Assembly: GCA_964493695.1 (NCBI GenBank)
Contig: CAZBPG010000008.1
Location: 3,740-67,739, forward strand
Direction: 5' to 3'
Origin: Bog-950 sp964493695
GTDB lineage: Bacteria > Bacteroidota > Bacteroidia > Chitinophagales > LD1
DNA length: 64,000 nucleotides
Shown: in pieces, positions 7,392 through 15,425 of the stretch
Layout of the letters: each line of letters begins with the position of its first letter
How positions within the stretch are numbered: the stretch's first letter is position 1
Notes under the pieces: model-generated
What the model was told of the DNA's origin: nothing
Database searches by the model: none
What the model saw: only the letters and a program-made list of their open reading frames with translations
Made by a program: the position numbers and the translations under genes

Positions 7392-9404
7392 TTACTTTTT
7401 CAATTTACTCTTCGCCCAATTCAGGTTGCCTTGTGCTAAAGGATAACCGGGTTTTATTTTCAGTGCTGCATCGCATGCTTTTGCGCCCTCTTCAAATCTG
7501 TTCATGGCGTTATAAGCGGAACAAATGTTGTTATAAGCTTCAGCATAATCAGGTTTAAGCACAAGTGCTTTTTGTGCTGCCGTAATACATTTTTCGAAAT
7601 CAGAAGCGTTGTAATACATCAGGCTCAAATTCAGAAACTGCTCCGGGGTTTTGTAATTTACACTGGCTTCTTCTTCTACCTGTAATTGCGATTTTCCGGT
7701 GTTTGCCATTTGCAGATAAGTAGAAGCCGTGGCATCACCGGGTGCAAGTTCCAGTGTTCGCTGTGCTACTAACTTTAATTCTTCAAAACGTTTTTGCTCA
7801 TACAGGAGCGGAATCAGCATATAGCGGGCATCCATTCGGGCATCTACCAAACGTATGCATTTATACAGGTTATCTATGGCTTCTGTTTTTCGTCCGTTAT
7901 CTTTCAAAAAACGGGCATAGAAAAAGTAGTTGCCGGCTTCGCCACTGCCAAAATTTAAACCGCTTTTGAAATAATCTTCGGCCCCTTGTTTGTCACCTAC
8001 AGCATTTTTTAAAACGGCAAGGTTTACATGCAGGAAGGAATACCTCGGGCAATACTCCAATGCTCGGGTGTAATAATAGTTGGCTGTATCGTAAGAGGCA
8101 CGTCCCATAAATACCAGGCCGTAATTCATGAGCCCGCGTCCGTTCTTAGGGCTTTTTATGCTTACATCGTGCCATAAGGTTTCTTCAGTGCGCCATACTT
8201 CGTTGCGCTGGTAGGTACCGTATGCGTAACTGCACAACAGAACAAGGAGAGCAGTTATTAGCACCGGTTGCTGTACTTGCTTCAGATATTTTTCAAGCAG
8301 CAGGTACAACGGCCACACTACCGCAATGGTCAGCCCCGCAAATGGATAGAATATACGGTGGTCGTTCATTACTTCCGCCAGTGGTACAAGCGATGTAGGA
8401 ACAAGCGCAAGAAGAAACCACGACAAGCCAAACGATACCGGTCTCCATTTTTTATAACGGGACAGATAAATGATAGAAAAAATCAGGCTGCCTAAAAAGA
8501 TAAAACCGATGATGGCCTTAGGTTCAGTGAGACTTTGGAAAGTTCCCCAATCGGTGTCAGCACTTAGTTTAGTGGGTAGAAAAAATTGCGACACGTAGTG
8601 AACGAAGATAAACGGCTGTGTAATGAAGTAATGGAAGAAAGAATATCCACCCGGTACCCATGACACCTCTTTATGTTTAATGAAAAAATAAATACCAATA
8701 GCCGCTACAAACGAAGGAACAGCAATGAGCAAAAGTTTTTTCCATTCCATTTTTGCAAACGACAACAAATCTTTTTGCTGTTCAAACAAAATATGGTACA
8801 CCACCAGCATGGGTGCAAACATGATAGTAGTGGGCTTGGCAAGTGCGCCTATAAAAACAGGAATCAGGTAGAGATAAAATTTCCTTGCAACAGCAGAATA
8901 CTGATACACCACAAACGCCAGCACTACAAACAAAGTTGAAATGCTATCTGACCGTGATATCACGTAATTGATAGTTTCTGCCATGGAGGGGTGAAGCATA
9001 TAGAATGCAACGGCAAACAGAGCGATGAACTTATTGGGGGTGTTTGCCGAAACAACATCCAGTATTTTTACAAAGAAGAAAAACATGAACGCCCCCTGTA
9101 GCAAGAACAAAATAAAGGTGGAAAGATGAAAGTATACCGGGTTAAGCCCTTTGCCTAAGTAGTAATCAATGGCCAGCGTAGTAGAAACAATAGGGCGGTA
9201 AGAAGCATTGGATGGTTTGGAACTGAACGTAGAAGCATCTTTAAAAAACAGCGGTATGTTGCTTATGCGCTGAATGTAGATGTTGTTTTGTACAGCATGC
9301 GAATCATCAAAGTGAAAATCATTATGCCAGTGATTGGAATACGTAACTACAATGCCTGCCAAAAGCAAGAAGGAAAAGAGAATAAGTTTTACCCGGACGG
9401 TCAT
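7392..9404 (-). CDS. GT-C-fold membrane protein with C-terminal TPR repeats (TMTC/PMT-like)
   Basis: The 670-residue protein has an N-terminal half (about 5-400) with roughly ten hydrophobic segments and the early loop motif WHNDFHFDDSH, an acidic FDD of the type used by GT-C mannosyl/dolichol-sugar transferases. The C-terminal third (about 420-665) is a series of tetratricopeptide repeats ending in PDYAEAYNNICSAYNAMNRF and a further partial repeat. The same design, membrane GT-C plus TPR, is seen in eukaryotic TMTC O-mannosyltransferases and in uncharacterised bacterial homologues. A role in protein or glycan glycosylation is inferred. It is 10 bp downstream of another TPR gene in the same direction. 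Confidence 0.8.
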   Translation of the reverse strand: MTVRVKLILFSFLLLAGIVVTYSNHWHNDFHFDDSHAVQNNIYIQRISNIPLFFKDASTFSSKPSNASYRPIVSTTLAIDYYLGKGLNPVYFHLSTFILFLLQGAFMFFFFVKILDVVSANTPNKFIALFAVAFYMLHPSMAETINYVISRSDSISTLFVVLAFVVYQYSAVARKFYLYLIPVFIGALAKPTTIMFAPMLVVYHILFEQQKDLLSFAKMEWKKLLLIAVPSFVAAIGIYFFIKHKEVSWVPGGYSFFHYFITQPFIFVHYVSQFFLPTKLSADTDWGTFQSLTEPKAIIGFIFLGSLIFSIIYLSRYKKWRPVSFGLSWFLLALVPTSLVPLAEVMNDHRIFYPFAGLTIAVVWPLYLLLEKYLKQVQQPVLITALLVLLCSYAYGTYQRNEVWRTEETLWHDVSIKSPKNGRGLMNYGLVFMGRASYDTANYYYTRALEYCPRYSFLHVNLAVLKNAVGDKQGAEDYFKSGLNFGSGEAGNYFFYARFLKDNGRKTEAIDNLYKCIRLVDARMDARYMLIPLLYEQKRFEELKLVAQRTLELAPGDATASTYLQMANTGKSQLQVEEEASVNYKTPEQFLNLSLMYYNASDFEKCITAAQKALVLKPDYAEAYNNICSAYNAMNRFEEGAKACDAALKIKPGYPLAQGNLNWAKSKLKK

Positions 9405-9413
9405 CTTCGGAAT

Positions 9414-9896
9414 TTATTTTTTGTTTTTCATTTCAGTGGCCCATGCCAGGTTTCGCTTCGCAAGATCCAGGTTGGGATTGATGGCCAGCGCACGTTTGCA
9501 TATTTCTATCTCTGCGTCATAATCTTTCATGCATCCGTAAGCGGCAGCAATGTTATTAAATGCCAGGTCGCCTTTGGGATTATACTCCAGCGCTTTTTCC
9601 CATGCTTTTATACTTTCAGGATATTGCTGTGCATTGTAATATGCCAAACCAAGATTGATGTAAGAAGCATAATCGGGTTTTGCGTTGGCAATTTGTAATG
9701 CCGCTTCAATGGCCGATGAAGGATTTGAATTCTGTACCGGTGTAATACTTACCGGAGTAATCTGCGGCAGCGGTTCAGGTTTCTGTAAATTAACCACTAC
9801 CGTATATACTACAGGTATAAGAATAACCAACAGCAAAACGGCCGTAGCATAATTCAACCGGAATGACGGTTCATGATTGCTTTCTTTCTCACTCAT
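9414..9896 (-). CDS. Membrane-anchored tetratricopeptide repeat protein
   Basis: The 160-residue protein has a short cytoplasmic start, one membrane helix at about 16-35, a linker rich in Pro and Gln, and three TPR units (for example PDYASYINLGLAYYNAQQYP and a following NPKGDLAFNNIAAAYGCM unit). TPRs act as protein-interaction scaffolds. It overlaps the upstream membrane gene by 8 bp and precedes the GT-C/TPR gene by 10 bp, so it is likely part of the same envelope-glycan operon. The partner is unknown. Confidence 0.85.
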   Translation of the reverse strand: MSEKESNHEPSFRLNYATAVLLLVILIPVVYTVVVNLQKPEPLPQITPVSITPVQNSNPSSAIEAALQIANAKPDYASYINLGLAYYNAQQYPESIKAWEKALEYNPKGDLAFNNIAAAYGCMKDYDAEIEICKRALAINPNLDLAKRNLAWATEMKNKK

Positions 9897-11388
9897 AACT
9901 TAAAGGTTTATACTTTCTGTAAAATGCTATTTCTTTTTTAGTGAATTCAATCTTGTAAAGGTTGACGATAAACAGGAGCAACGATATAATAAGTGTTATA
10001 CACAACCAAAGCCACACATATTCAGTCATCCATCTGCCCAGGTGCATAAAAAACCACTGGTTTGGGAATGTAATAGTACCATCTTTAAGCAGGGCGTTTT
10101 CTGGTGCATAGTCAAAGAATAACCACAACTTAGCTAACGCAAAGTTGAAGACAAAAATGAGCAGGTAAAACGTTTTTTTAAACTCATACTTTCCTAAAAA
10201 AAGTGAAACTATAATCATTATCCAGGGGAAGAAATATACCAGTCTGCGCGATTCTGCCTGCGCAAAGAACAGGAACAGGCTGATAAAGATTACTCCTGCA
10301 ACCCCCAATCCGAAGGACGTAAAATAGGCAGAGATTTCTTTCCAAAACAGAATACATAACAATAACACACAGCCGAAGTAATTGAAATGACTGACCAGCG
10401 CAATTAAAGGCCTTTGGAAGGCATAAACCATTGTAATTTCAATTTGAGTAAACGGAGAAAGAAATTCAGACGGTGCGTTTACTTTAAGCGATGAACGAAC
10501 CAGGAGGAATACAACGGTCAGGGCAAGGAGGGCGAAAATACGGTTGCCGTCTAACACGGAGCGATAGTATTTGAAATCAAAAAAGGTTCTGTTGTCAAGA
10601 AGGTATGACATAAAGTAATACAGCAAACCGGTAAACAGAAAAGCCACCGGTAACATTCCCGTGCCTATAGGCAATGTAAACAGGTCCTCTGCCTTTCCTT
10701 CTTTATAAATTACAAAATACCAGCTCACAGCTATCGCGTAACCAGCACATAGCATTCCCAAAGCAAACAGCCCACCTTTAGGTAACGGATGAACTTTGTT
10801 TTCGGTTTTTGCGAAAAGAATAAGTGCAAACGCCATAGCTAAAAGGAGTGGCCAGGTAAATGCACCAATCAATCCCGTGAGGAAAACGTTTGACAGTTCT
10901 CCCCGCACAAAGAAATAAAAGAGAGCAACGCTTAAAAAGAAAGCCGGTGTATCGGTCATTACCGGATAGTAATAAGTGAAAACAATTACACCGTAATTCA
11001 GAAACACTAATACGAAGCCGGTGAGTTGAGAAGCCGGACTCAACTTATACTGGTCGAAAATTCTTTTCACCATTAAAGCGCTAAGCCCGATTAAAACTGT
11101 GTTCATAATCTTAAAAGCCAGAATCACATTTGCTGGTTCAAAAGATATACTCAGCAATTTAAACAAGATATGAATGAGCAGGCAAGGCAATATGCGTAGT
11201 ACCAGGTAGGAGTTGAGCACTTCACTTTCAAATCCGTTTACAGTCAGGGAATAGTAGTTGTAGCCATCCCACCCCAACCCGGCATTTGCAGGAAGTTGCG
11301 GCATAAAGATGCGCCAGATACAAATGGCAACAACTAATAGGGGCAGTATATATGGATTGCCTGTCAGTTTCCGGATAAAAACCTGCAT
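9889..11388 (-). CDS. Polytopic membrane protein, possible GT-C glycosyltransferase
   Basis: The 499-residue protein has about 11-12 hydrophobic segments. Its first large loop carries GLGWDGYNYYSLTVNGFE, where the GWDGxxY pattern is a frequent first-loop motif in bacterial DUF2029/GT-C-like membrane proteins. No conserved soluble domain is visible. Translational coupling (8-bp overlap) with the TPR gene and the downstream GT-C and GT2 genes suggests a role in glycan transfer or export. The specific function cannot be read from the sequence. Confidence 0.75.
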   Translation of the reverse strand: MQVFIRKLTGNPYILPLLVVAICIWRIFMPQLPANAGLGWDGYNYYSLTVNGFESEVLNSYLVLRILPCLLIHILFKLLSISFEPANVILAFKIMNTVLIGLSALMVKRIFDQYKLSPASQLTGFVLVFLNYGVIVFTYYYPVMTDTPAFFLSVALFYFFVRGELSNVFLTGLIGAFTWPLLLAMAFALILFAKTENKVHPLPKGGLFALGMLCAGYAIAVSWYFVIYKEGKAEDLFTLPIGTGMLPVAFLFTGLLYYFMSYLLDNRTFFDFKYYRSVLDGNRIFALLALTVVFLLVRSSLKVNAPSEFLSPFTQIEITMVYAFQRPLIALVSHFNYFGCVLLLCILFWKEISAYFTSFGLGVAGVIFISLFLFFAQAESRRLVYFFPWIMIIVSLFLGKYEFKKTFYLLIFVFNFALAKLWLFFDYAPENALLKDGTITFPNQWFFMHLGRWMTEYVWLWLCITLIISLLLFIVNLYKIEFTKKEIAFYRKYKPLSYE

Positions 11389-11502
11389 GAGCCAAAAATA
11401 GAAAAGTACTTAGTAGTTGGAATTATACAGTAAGTTGCTTAAGGATTTTTTGAACTATGCCAACTTCCTTTCCGACAAAATAGTAAATGATATTTTAGCA
11501 CC

Positions 11503-11682
11503 ATGAGCAAACCCCTGATATCGGTTGTAAATGACGATGGAGTAACAGCACCGGGAATAAAAGCATTGGTGGAAGCAGTGAAGGATTTGGGAGAAGTGGT
11601 GGTAGTGGCACCCGATTCACAGCAATCGGGAATGGGACATGCCATTACCATTAACAAACCGCTGCGCCTTAGACCTTGTTGA
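11503..11682 (+). pseudogene. surE: Truncated 5'-nucleotidase SurE (N-terminal 59 codons)
   Basis: The frame reads MSKPLISVVNDDGVTAPGI and then APDSQQSGMGHAITINKPLR before an early TGA. NDDG carries the metal-binding aspartates of SurE, and the QSGxGHA segment is also characteristic. SurE is a nucleoside 5'-monophosphate phosphatase of about 250 residues, so roughly three quarters are missing. Homology stops near 11670. The following 150 bp have no SurE coding and run into low-complexity repeats and the scaffold gap, so truncation could be a real rearrangement or an assembly joint. Confidence 0.8.
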
Positions 11683-11869
11683 TGCTCCTGCCGATCCTTA
11701 TAGCGATACGTCACCAACAAACAAAAAAGATTGCGAAACAAACTCCGCTAAACCATCTGCAAGTGTTTGTTGAAGCAACCTTCCGTTTCGTATCTGGCTG
11801 TTAAGTCCTCTCATTGCTCCACCGATAAAGCTATTGGCGGCACGCGGTTGGAGAAGATTTAGTGGAGGC

Positions 11870-12311
11870 CTGCCTCTTTCCCTTTGCCCTTTGCTTTTTG
11901 CTCTTTCCCTTTTGCCCTTTGCCTTTTACTTACTGCCACTGCCACTGCCACTGCTACTGCCACCGCCACTGCTACTGCTACTGCCNNNNNNNNNNNNNNN
12001 NNNNNNNNNNNNNNNNNNNNNNNNNNNNNNNNNNNNNNNNNNNNNNNNNNNNNNNNNNNNNNNNNNNNNNNNNNNNNNNNNNNNNGCGTTTCCTTTTGCT
12101 CTTTCCCTTTTGTTCTTTGCCTTTTACTTACTGCCACTGCTACTGCCACTGCCACTGCCACTGCTACTGCCACTGCCACTGCCACTGCTACTGCCACCGC
12201 CACTGCTACTGCTACTGCCACTTTCCCACTTTGCCTTTTGCCTTTCGCGTTTCCTTTTGCTCTTTCCCTTTTGTTCTTTGCCTTTTACTTACTGCCACTG
12301 CCACTGCCCTT
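11870..12311. repeat. Low-complexity tandem repeats (GCCACT/GCTACT hexamers and CTTTGCC-type stretches)
   Basis: Both sides of the N gap carry pyrimidine-rich CCCTTTGCC/TTTGCTCTTTCCC text followed by TTTACTTACTGCCACTGCC and long runs of GCCACT, GCTACT and GCCACC hexamers. The block is repeated at least three times (about 11880-11985, 12086-12222 and 12229-12310). Open frames in it read as poly Ala-Val, Cys-His or Thr-Ala and are not genes. The repetition explains the assembly gap. Confidence 0.85.
11986..12085. other. Assembly gap (100 N)
   Basis: Exactly 100 N in a row, a conventional scaffold gap of unknown true length, located inside tandem hexamer repeats. Confidence 0.99.
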
Positions 12312-12315
12312 TGCA

Positions 12316-13221
12316 TTAAGGCTTCGGCTCCATCAACACCACCACCGTCTTCTTCTCATTATGGCTCATCATTACTGTTGCCTCCTTATCTAAGAACAAC
12401 TTATGCTTCACCACAAAACTATGGTTACCCTCCTCTATGTTTTTATAAGTCACAAAACCCTTATCCGTGCTTACCTTCGCCACTGCCGATTCATCACGGT
12501 AACTTTTCGCACCGCGTATCGGCTGGTTCGTAACCCCGTTCAGCACCAGCAGTTTCAATACCGTCCCAAAACTTCCCGGGTCAACAATCACTCTTGTTGC
12601 AGCGTAGGCTCCGTAAAACTCAGCGTTTCCGTTATGCATAAAAACCAAGGCCGTCTTATCCATCTGCTCCTTCAGCAGCTTATCCGCATCCTTAAACATC
12701 GTGTTCATTTGTGCCCGTATCGCTTTCCTCTCGCTCCGGCTTAAGCGTGGCTTCGGGGCTTTATTGCTGTAATCAGTAATCGCTGTTTGAAAAGTTCCCA
12801 GCAACGCAGCCGTCACTCCGTAATCGCCCAGCACCCCTAAGTTCGCACTCGCTACATCAAAAACATGCTGGCATATCGGCACCACCTCATCATCCTTCGC
12901 ATCGTTCACATCCGTAAACGTAATCTTCATCTGCCCCTTCAAATCCTCATCATTAATTACCGAGGCATAGGCAAACACAAGTCCCGCTATCCCCGACCCC
13001 AGCGTGGCAAGCTCCTTCTTCGCGCTCCTCTTCGAGGTCGCCAGCCCACCGGTCTGCTCCTCAAGCTTCACCGCTGCAGCGGCAATGGCGGCCACCGTTG
13101 TTTTAAAGGCATTATAAGTAGTTTGAAAAGCCACTACCAGAGCAATAATGGCCAGGTTCCCTTCGCAAAGCGCTATCACAGTATTATACATGTTCAGCTT
13201 TGCTTCTTTTTTAGCTTCCAT
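12316..13221 (-). CDS. Hypothetical protein with C-terminal carboxypeptidase-regulatory-like domain
   Basis: The 301-residue protein starts MEAKKEAKLNMYNTVIAL. Residues about 1-210 are helical and Ala-rich (VAFQTTYNAFKTTVAAI), without a signal peptide or clear membrane helix. The last 80 residues (GTVLKLLVLNGVTNQPIRGA and a final KKTVVVLMEP) look like a beta-sandwich of the carboxypeptidase-regulatory/CarbopepD type. I do not recognise a named family. It lies between the tandem repeats and the CRISPR array. Its upstream region carries an ATGACAATTCCATGACAAT motif that recurs near 33.8 and 34.0 kb. Confidence 0.75.
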   Translation of the reverse strand: MEAKKEAKLNMYNTVIALCEGNLAIIALVVAFQTTYNAFKTTVAAIAAAAVKLEEQTGGLATSKRSAKKELATLGSGIAGLVFAYASVINDEDLKGQMKITFTDVNDAKDDEVVPICQHVFDVASANLGVLGDYGVTAALLGTFQTAITDYSNKAPKPRLSRSERKAIRAQMNTMFKDADKLLKEQMDKTALVFMHNGNAEFYGAYAATRVIVDPGSFGTVLKLLVLNGVTNQPIRGAKSYRDESAVAKVSTDKGFVTYKNIEEGNHSFVVKHKLFLDKEATVMMSHNEKKTVVVLMEPKP

Positions 13222-13530
13222 AAAACATAGTATTTGGTTAAGTAACCCTATGCCTCATAATTTCTCTTTTTTTTACCCGCTGTAGCCTTGGCGTAAGCGG
13301 GTCTGCTATTAATTTTTAATTTATAATTCTCAATTCTCAATTCCCAAATTCCCTCTTTCCTCTTTGCCTTTTGCTTATTGCCCTTTGCATTTTTCTCTTA
13401 ACGCTCCCCCCATTTAAAATATTTCGTTCGCTCAATTCTTTTTTACATTTTTTAAAAATTATGACAATTCCATGACAATTCTAGTAGCGTATGTCATCCC
13501 GAACGTAGGCTCTGCGTAGTGAGGGATCTT
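13222..13530. other. Intergenic region with micro-repeats upstream of the CRISPR array
   Basis: No gene seen. It contains a CCCGCT...AGCGGG hairpin (about 13278-13303), AATTCTCAATTCTCAATTCC-type micro-repeats, CTTTGCCTTTTGC text, the motif ATGACAATTCCATGACAAT (13461-13479), and a TGTCATCCCGAAC...GTGAGGGATC dispersed-repeat-like stretch just before the truncated first CRISPR repeat. Confidence 0.6.
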
Positions 13531-14778
13531 GTATCTACTGTATTTTCGTTCTTTCTTAAACAACGTTTACGCTTACAACGTTTGCGAGGGAGATGTTGTG
13601 AATTGGTATCAGATTGTATTTTCGTTCTTTCTTAAACAACTATTTGATGCAGGAACCGGCAAACAATTTGTTGTGAATTGGTATCAGATTGTATTTTCGT
13701 TCTTTCTTAAACAACCTGAAATTTTTAAGGCAGAAGCACCCGAGGGTTGTGAATTGGTATCAGATTGTATTTTCGTTCTTTCTTAAACAACTGTTATCGG
13801 GTGCGCTGTCATTTGTCTGTAGTTGTGAATTGGTATCAGATTGTATTTTCGTTCTTTCTTAAACAACCTTAGATGCTTATTTAAACCGGCTTCTACGGTT
13901 GTGAATTGGTATCAGATTGTATTTTCGTTCTTTCTTAAACAACTCTCTTTGATAAATTGATCAAAACTCTTAAGTTGTGAATTGGTATCAGATTGTATTT
14001 TCGTTCTTTCTTAAACAACTTTCTTGAGTTTTTCCATCAATAAACTCAAGTTGTGAATTGGTATCAGATTGTATTTTCGTTCTTTCTTAAACAACTGTCT
14101 CTCTCTTCTTTCCCATGTTCATATGGTTGTGAATTGGTATCAGATTGTATTTTCGTTCTTTCTTAAACAACACAATGTGCAAGGGACAGGGGAAACGTTG
14201 TGTTGTGAATTGGTATCAGATTGTATTTTCGTTCTTTCTTAAACAACACAATGTGCAAGGGACAGGGGAAACGTTGTGTTGTGAATTGGTATCAGATTGT
14301 ATTTTCGTTCTTTCTTAAACAACTGGTTGTGTAAATAAGAGTGGTTTCAAAGTGTTGTGAATTGGTATCAGATTGTATTTTCGTTCTTTCTTAAACAACT
14401 TTGGTTTGGTTACTAAACGCTGATAAATAGTTGTGAATTGGTATCAGATTGTATTTTCGTTCTTTCTTAAACAACCATAACCGAAAAGGGGAAAGGGTAA
14501 AACAAGTTGTGAATTGGTATCAGATTGTATTTTCGTTCTTTCTTAAACAACATTGTAGGCATCATACTCTCCTTTACCAAAGTTGTGAATTGGTATCAGA
14601 TTGTATTTTCGTTCTTTCTTAAACAACTGAAGTGTTATGAATAAAATTTTAGAATAGTTGTGAATTGGTATCAGATTGTATTTTCGTTCTTTCTTAAACA
14701 ACTTACTCACATTGATTATATTTTGTTCACTCGTTGTGAATTGGTATCAGATTGTATTTTCGTTCTTTCTTAAACAAC
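13531..14778 (+). CRISPR. Type II-C CRISPR array: 16 full 46-bp repeats plus one truncated, 16 spacers
   Basis: Full repeats start at 13595, 13670, 13746, 13822, 13898, 13974, 14050, 14126, 14202, 14278, 14354, 14430, 14506, 14582, 14657 and 14733. All look identical; each begins GTTGTGAATTGGTATCAG and ends TTTCTTAAACAAC, with terminal GTTGT/ACAAC complementarity. Fourteen spacers are 30 nt and two are 29 nt. Spacers 9 (14172-14201) and 10 (14248-14277) are identical. The first repeat keeps only its last 26 nt exactly (13539-13564), with a degenerate GTATC trace before it. Pairing with the tracrRNA fixes the transcription direction as plus, opposite to the cas genes. Each repeat holds a promoter-like GTTG-N18-TATTTTCG (repeat positions 1-30), so single crRNAs may be transcribed from within repeats, as known for Neisseria type II-C arrays. 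Confidence 0.98.
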
Positions 14779-14850
14779 ATACCACCAGGAAAAGCGAGTA
14801 GTACCAAGGGTTTCAGCCCAAAAACAGGATTAAAAAATTGTTTAAGAACC

Positions 14851-14882
14851 AATCCCGCTTAACACATAAGCGGGATTTTTTG
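14851..14882 (+). terminator. Intrinsic terminator after the CRISPR array
   Basis: AATCCCGCTTA (14851-14861) and TAAGCGGGATT (14867-14877) form an 11-bp perfect stem with a 5-nt loop, followed by T residues on the plus strand. It lies 72 bp beyond the last repeat and 1-2 bp before the cas2 stop on the other strand. The T tract is on the array side, so it fits termination of pre-crRNA. Confidence 0.8.
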
Positions 14883-14883
14883 T

Positions 14884-15216
14884 TTAAAACATCTCTAGTT
14901 GTTGCGGTATTTTCTGAGGGGCGGCTTCTTTTTTACCATCAAATATTTCCACCATCCCGAATTGTTTATCGGTTATTGTCATCATGCCTACTTTCCCTTT
15001 CGGTGGTAGAATCGTTCTTATTCTTTTTAAATGCACTTCCATATTCTCTCGGCTGGCGCAATGGCGTACATAAATGCTGAATTGAAACATCGTAAATCCG
15101 TCATCCATCATCTGGTCACGGAATTTGGTGTAATTTTTTCTGTCCTGCTTGGTTTCCGTAGGCAGGTCAAAGAATACAAGTATCCACATAACGCGATATT
15201 CATTTAGCCGGTTCAT
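14884..15216 (-). CDS. cas2: CRISPR-associated endonuclease Cas2
   Basis: The 110-residue product starts MNRLNEYRVMWILVFFDLPT. The beta-strand ending in FFDLPT holds the conserved Asp of Cas2, and the ferredoxin-like pattern continues through FQFSIYVRHCASRENME and KVGMMTITDKQFG. Cas2 dimers join two Cas1 dimers in the spacer-integration complex. Length is normal for the II-C form. It is the last cas gene, 209 bp after cas1, with a palindromic repeat between them. It ends tail-to-tail with the CRISPR array. Confidence 0.96.
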   Translation of the reverse strand: MNRLNEYRVMWILVFFDLPTETKQDRKNYTKFRDQMMDDGFTMFQFSIYVRHCASRENMEVHLKRIRTILPPKGKVGMMTITDKQFGMVEIFDGKKEAAPQKIPQQLEMF

Positions 15217-15307
15217 AATTGAATTGTCATTGCGAGAAAAATCCTTTAAAAATCAGTTCGAGTATTTTCGAAGCAACCTTCCGCTTTGTCTTTCTGTATT
15301 TATATTC

Positions 15308-15331
15308 CCCTCCTTGGTTTTAAGGAGGGGC
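15308..15331. repeat. CCCCTCCTT...AAGGAGGGG palindrome between cas2 and cas1
   Basis: Nine-base arms CCCCTCCTT and AAGGAGGGG surround GGTTTT, followed by CTGGC and later GGGGTGGTGC. This arm-plus-GGGGTGGT form resembles dispersed palindromes common in Bacteroidota intergenic DNA, and relatives occur at 21124-21160 and 35183-35310. A 14-bp stretch, GAAGCAACCTTCCG (15270-15283), nearby is shared with 11772-11785. Confidence 0.6.
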
Positions 15332-15425
15332 TGGCATTGCATATAGCTTACCGGGGTGGTGCACTAACCCGCCCGCCTTCCGCATTGTATCTTATCAATC
15401 CGAATTCCGGATTCCGCAATCCGCA

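Noticed and set aside
11834..12533. Long open frames on both strands across the N gap
   Set aside because: They are products of hexamer repeats (poly Ala-Val, Cys-His, Thr-Ala) and cross a gap of unknown length.
14838..14848. TTGTTTAAGAA after the array as a tracrRNA anti-repeat
   Set aside because: It pairs with only 11 nt at the wrong (3') end of the repeat; the true anti-repeat with nexus and terminator is at 20198.
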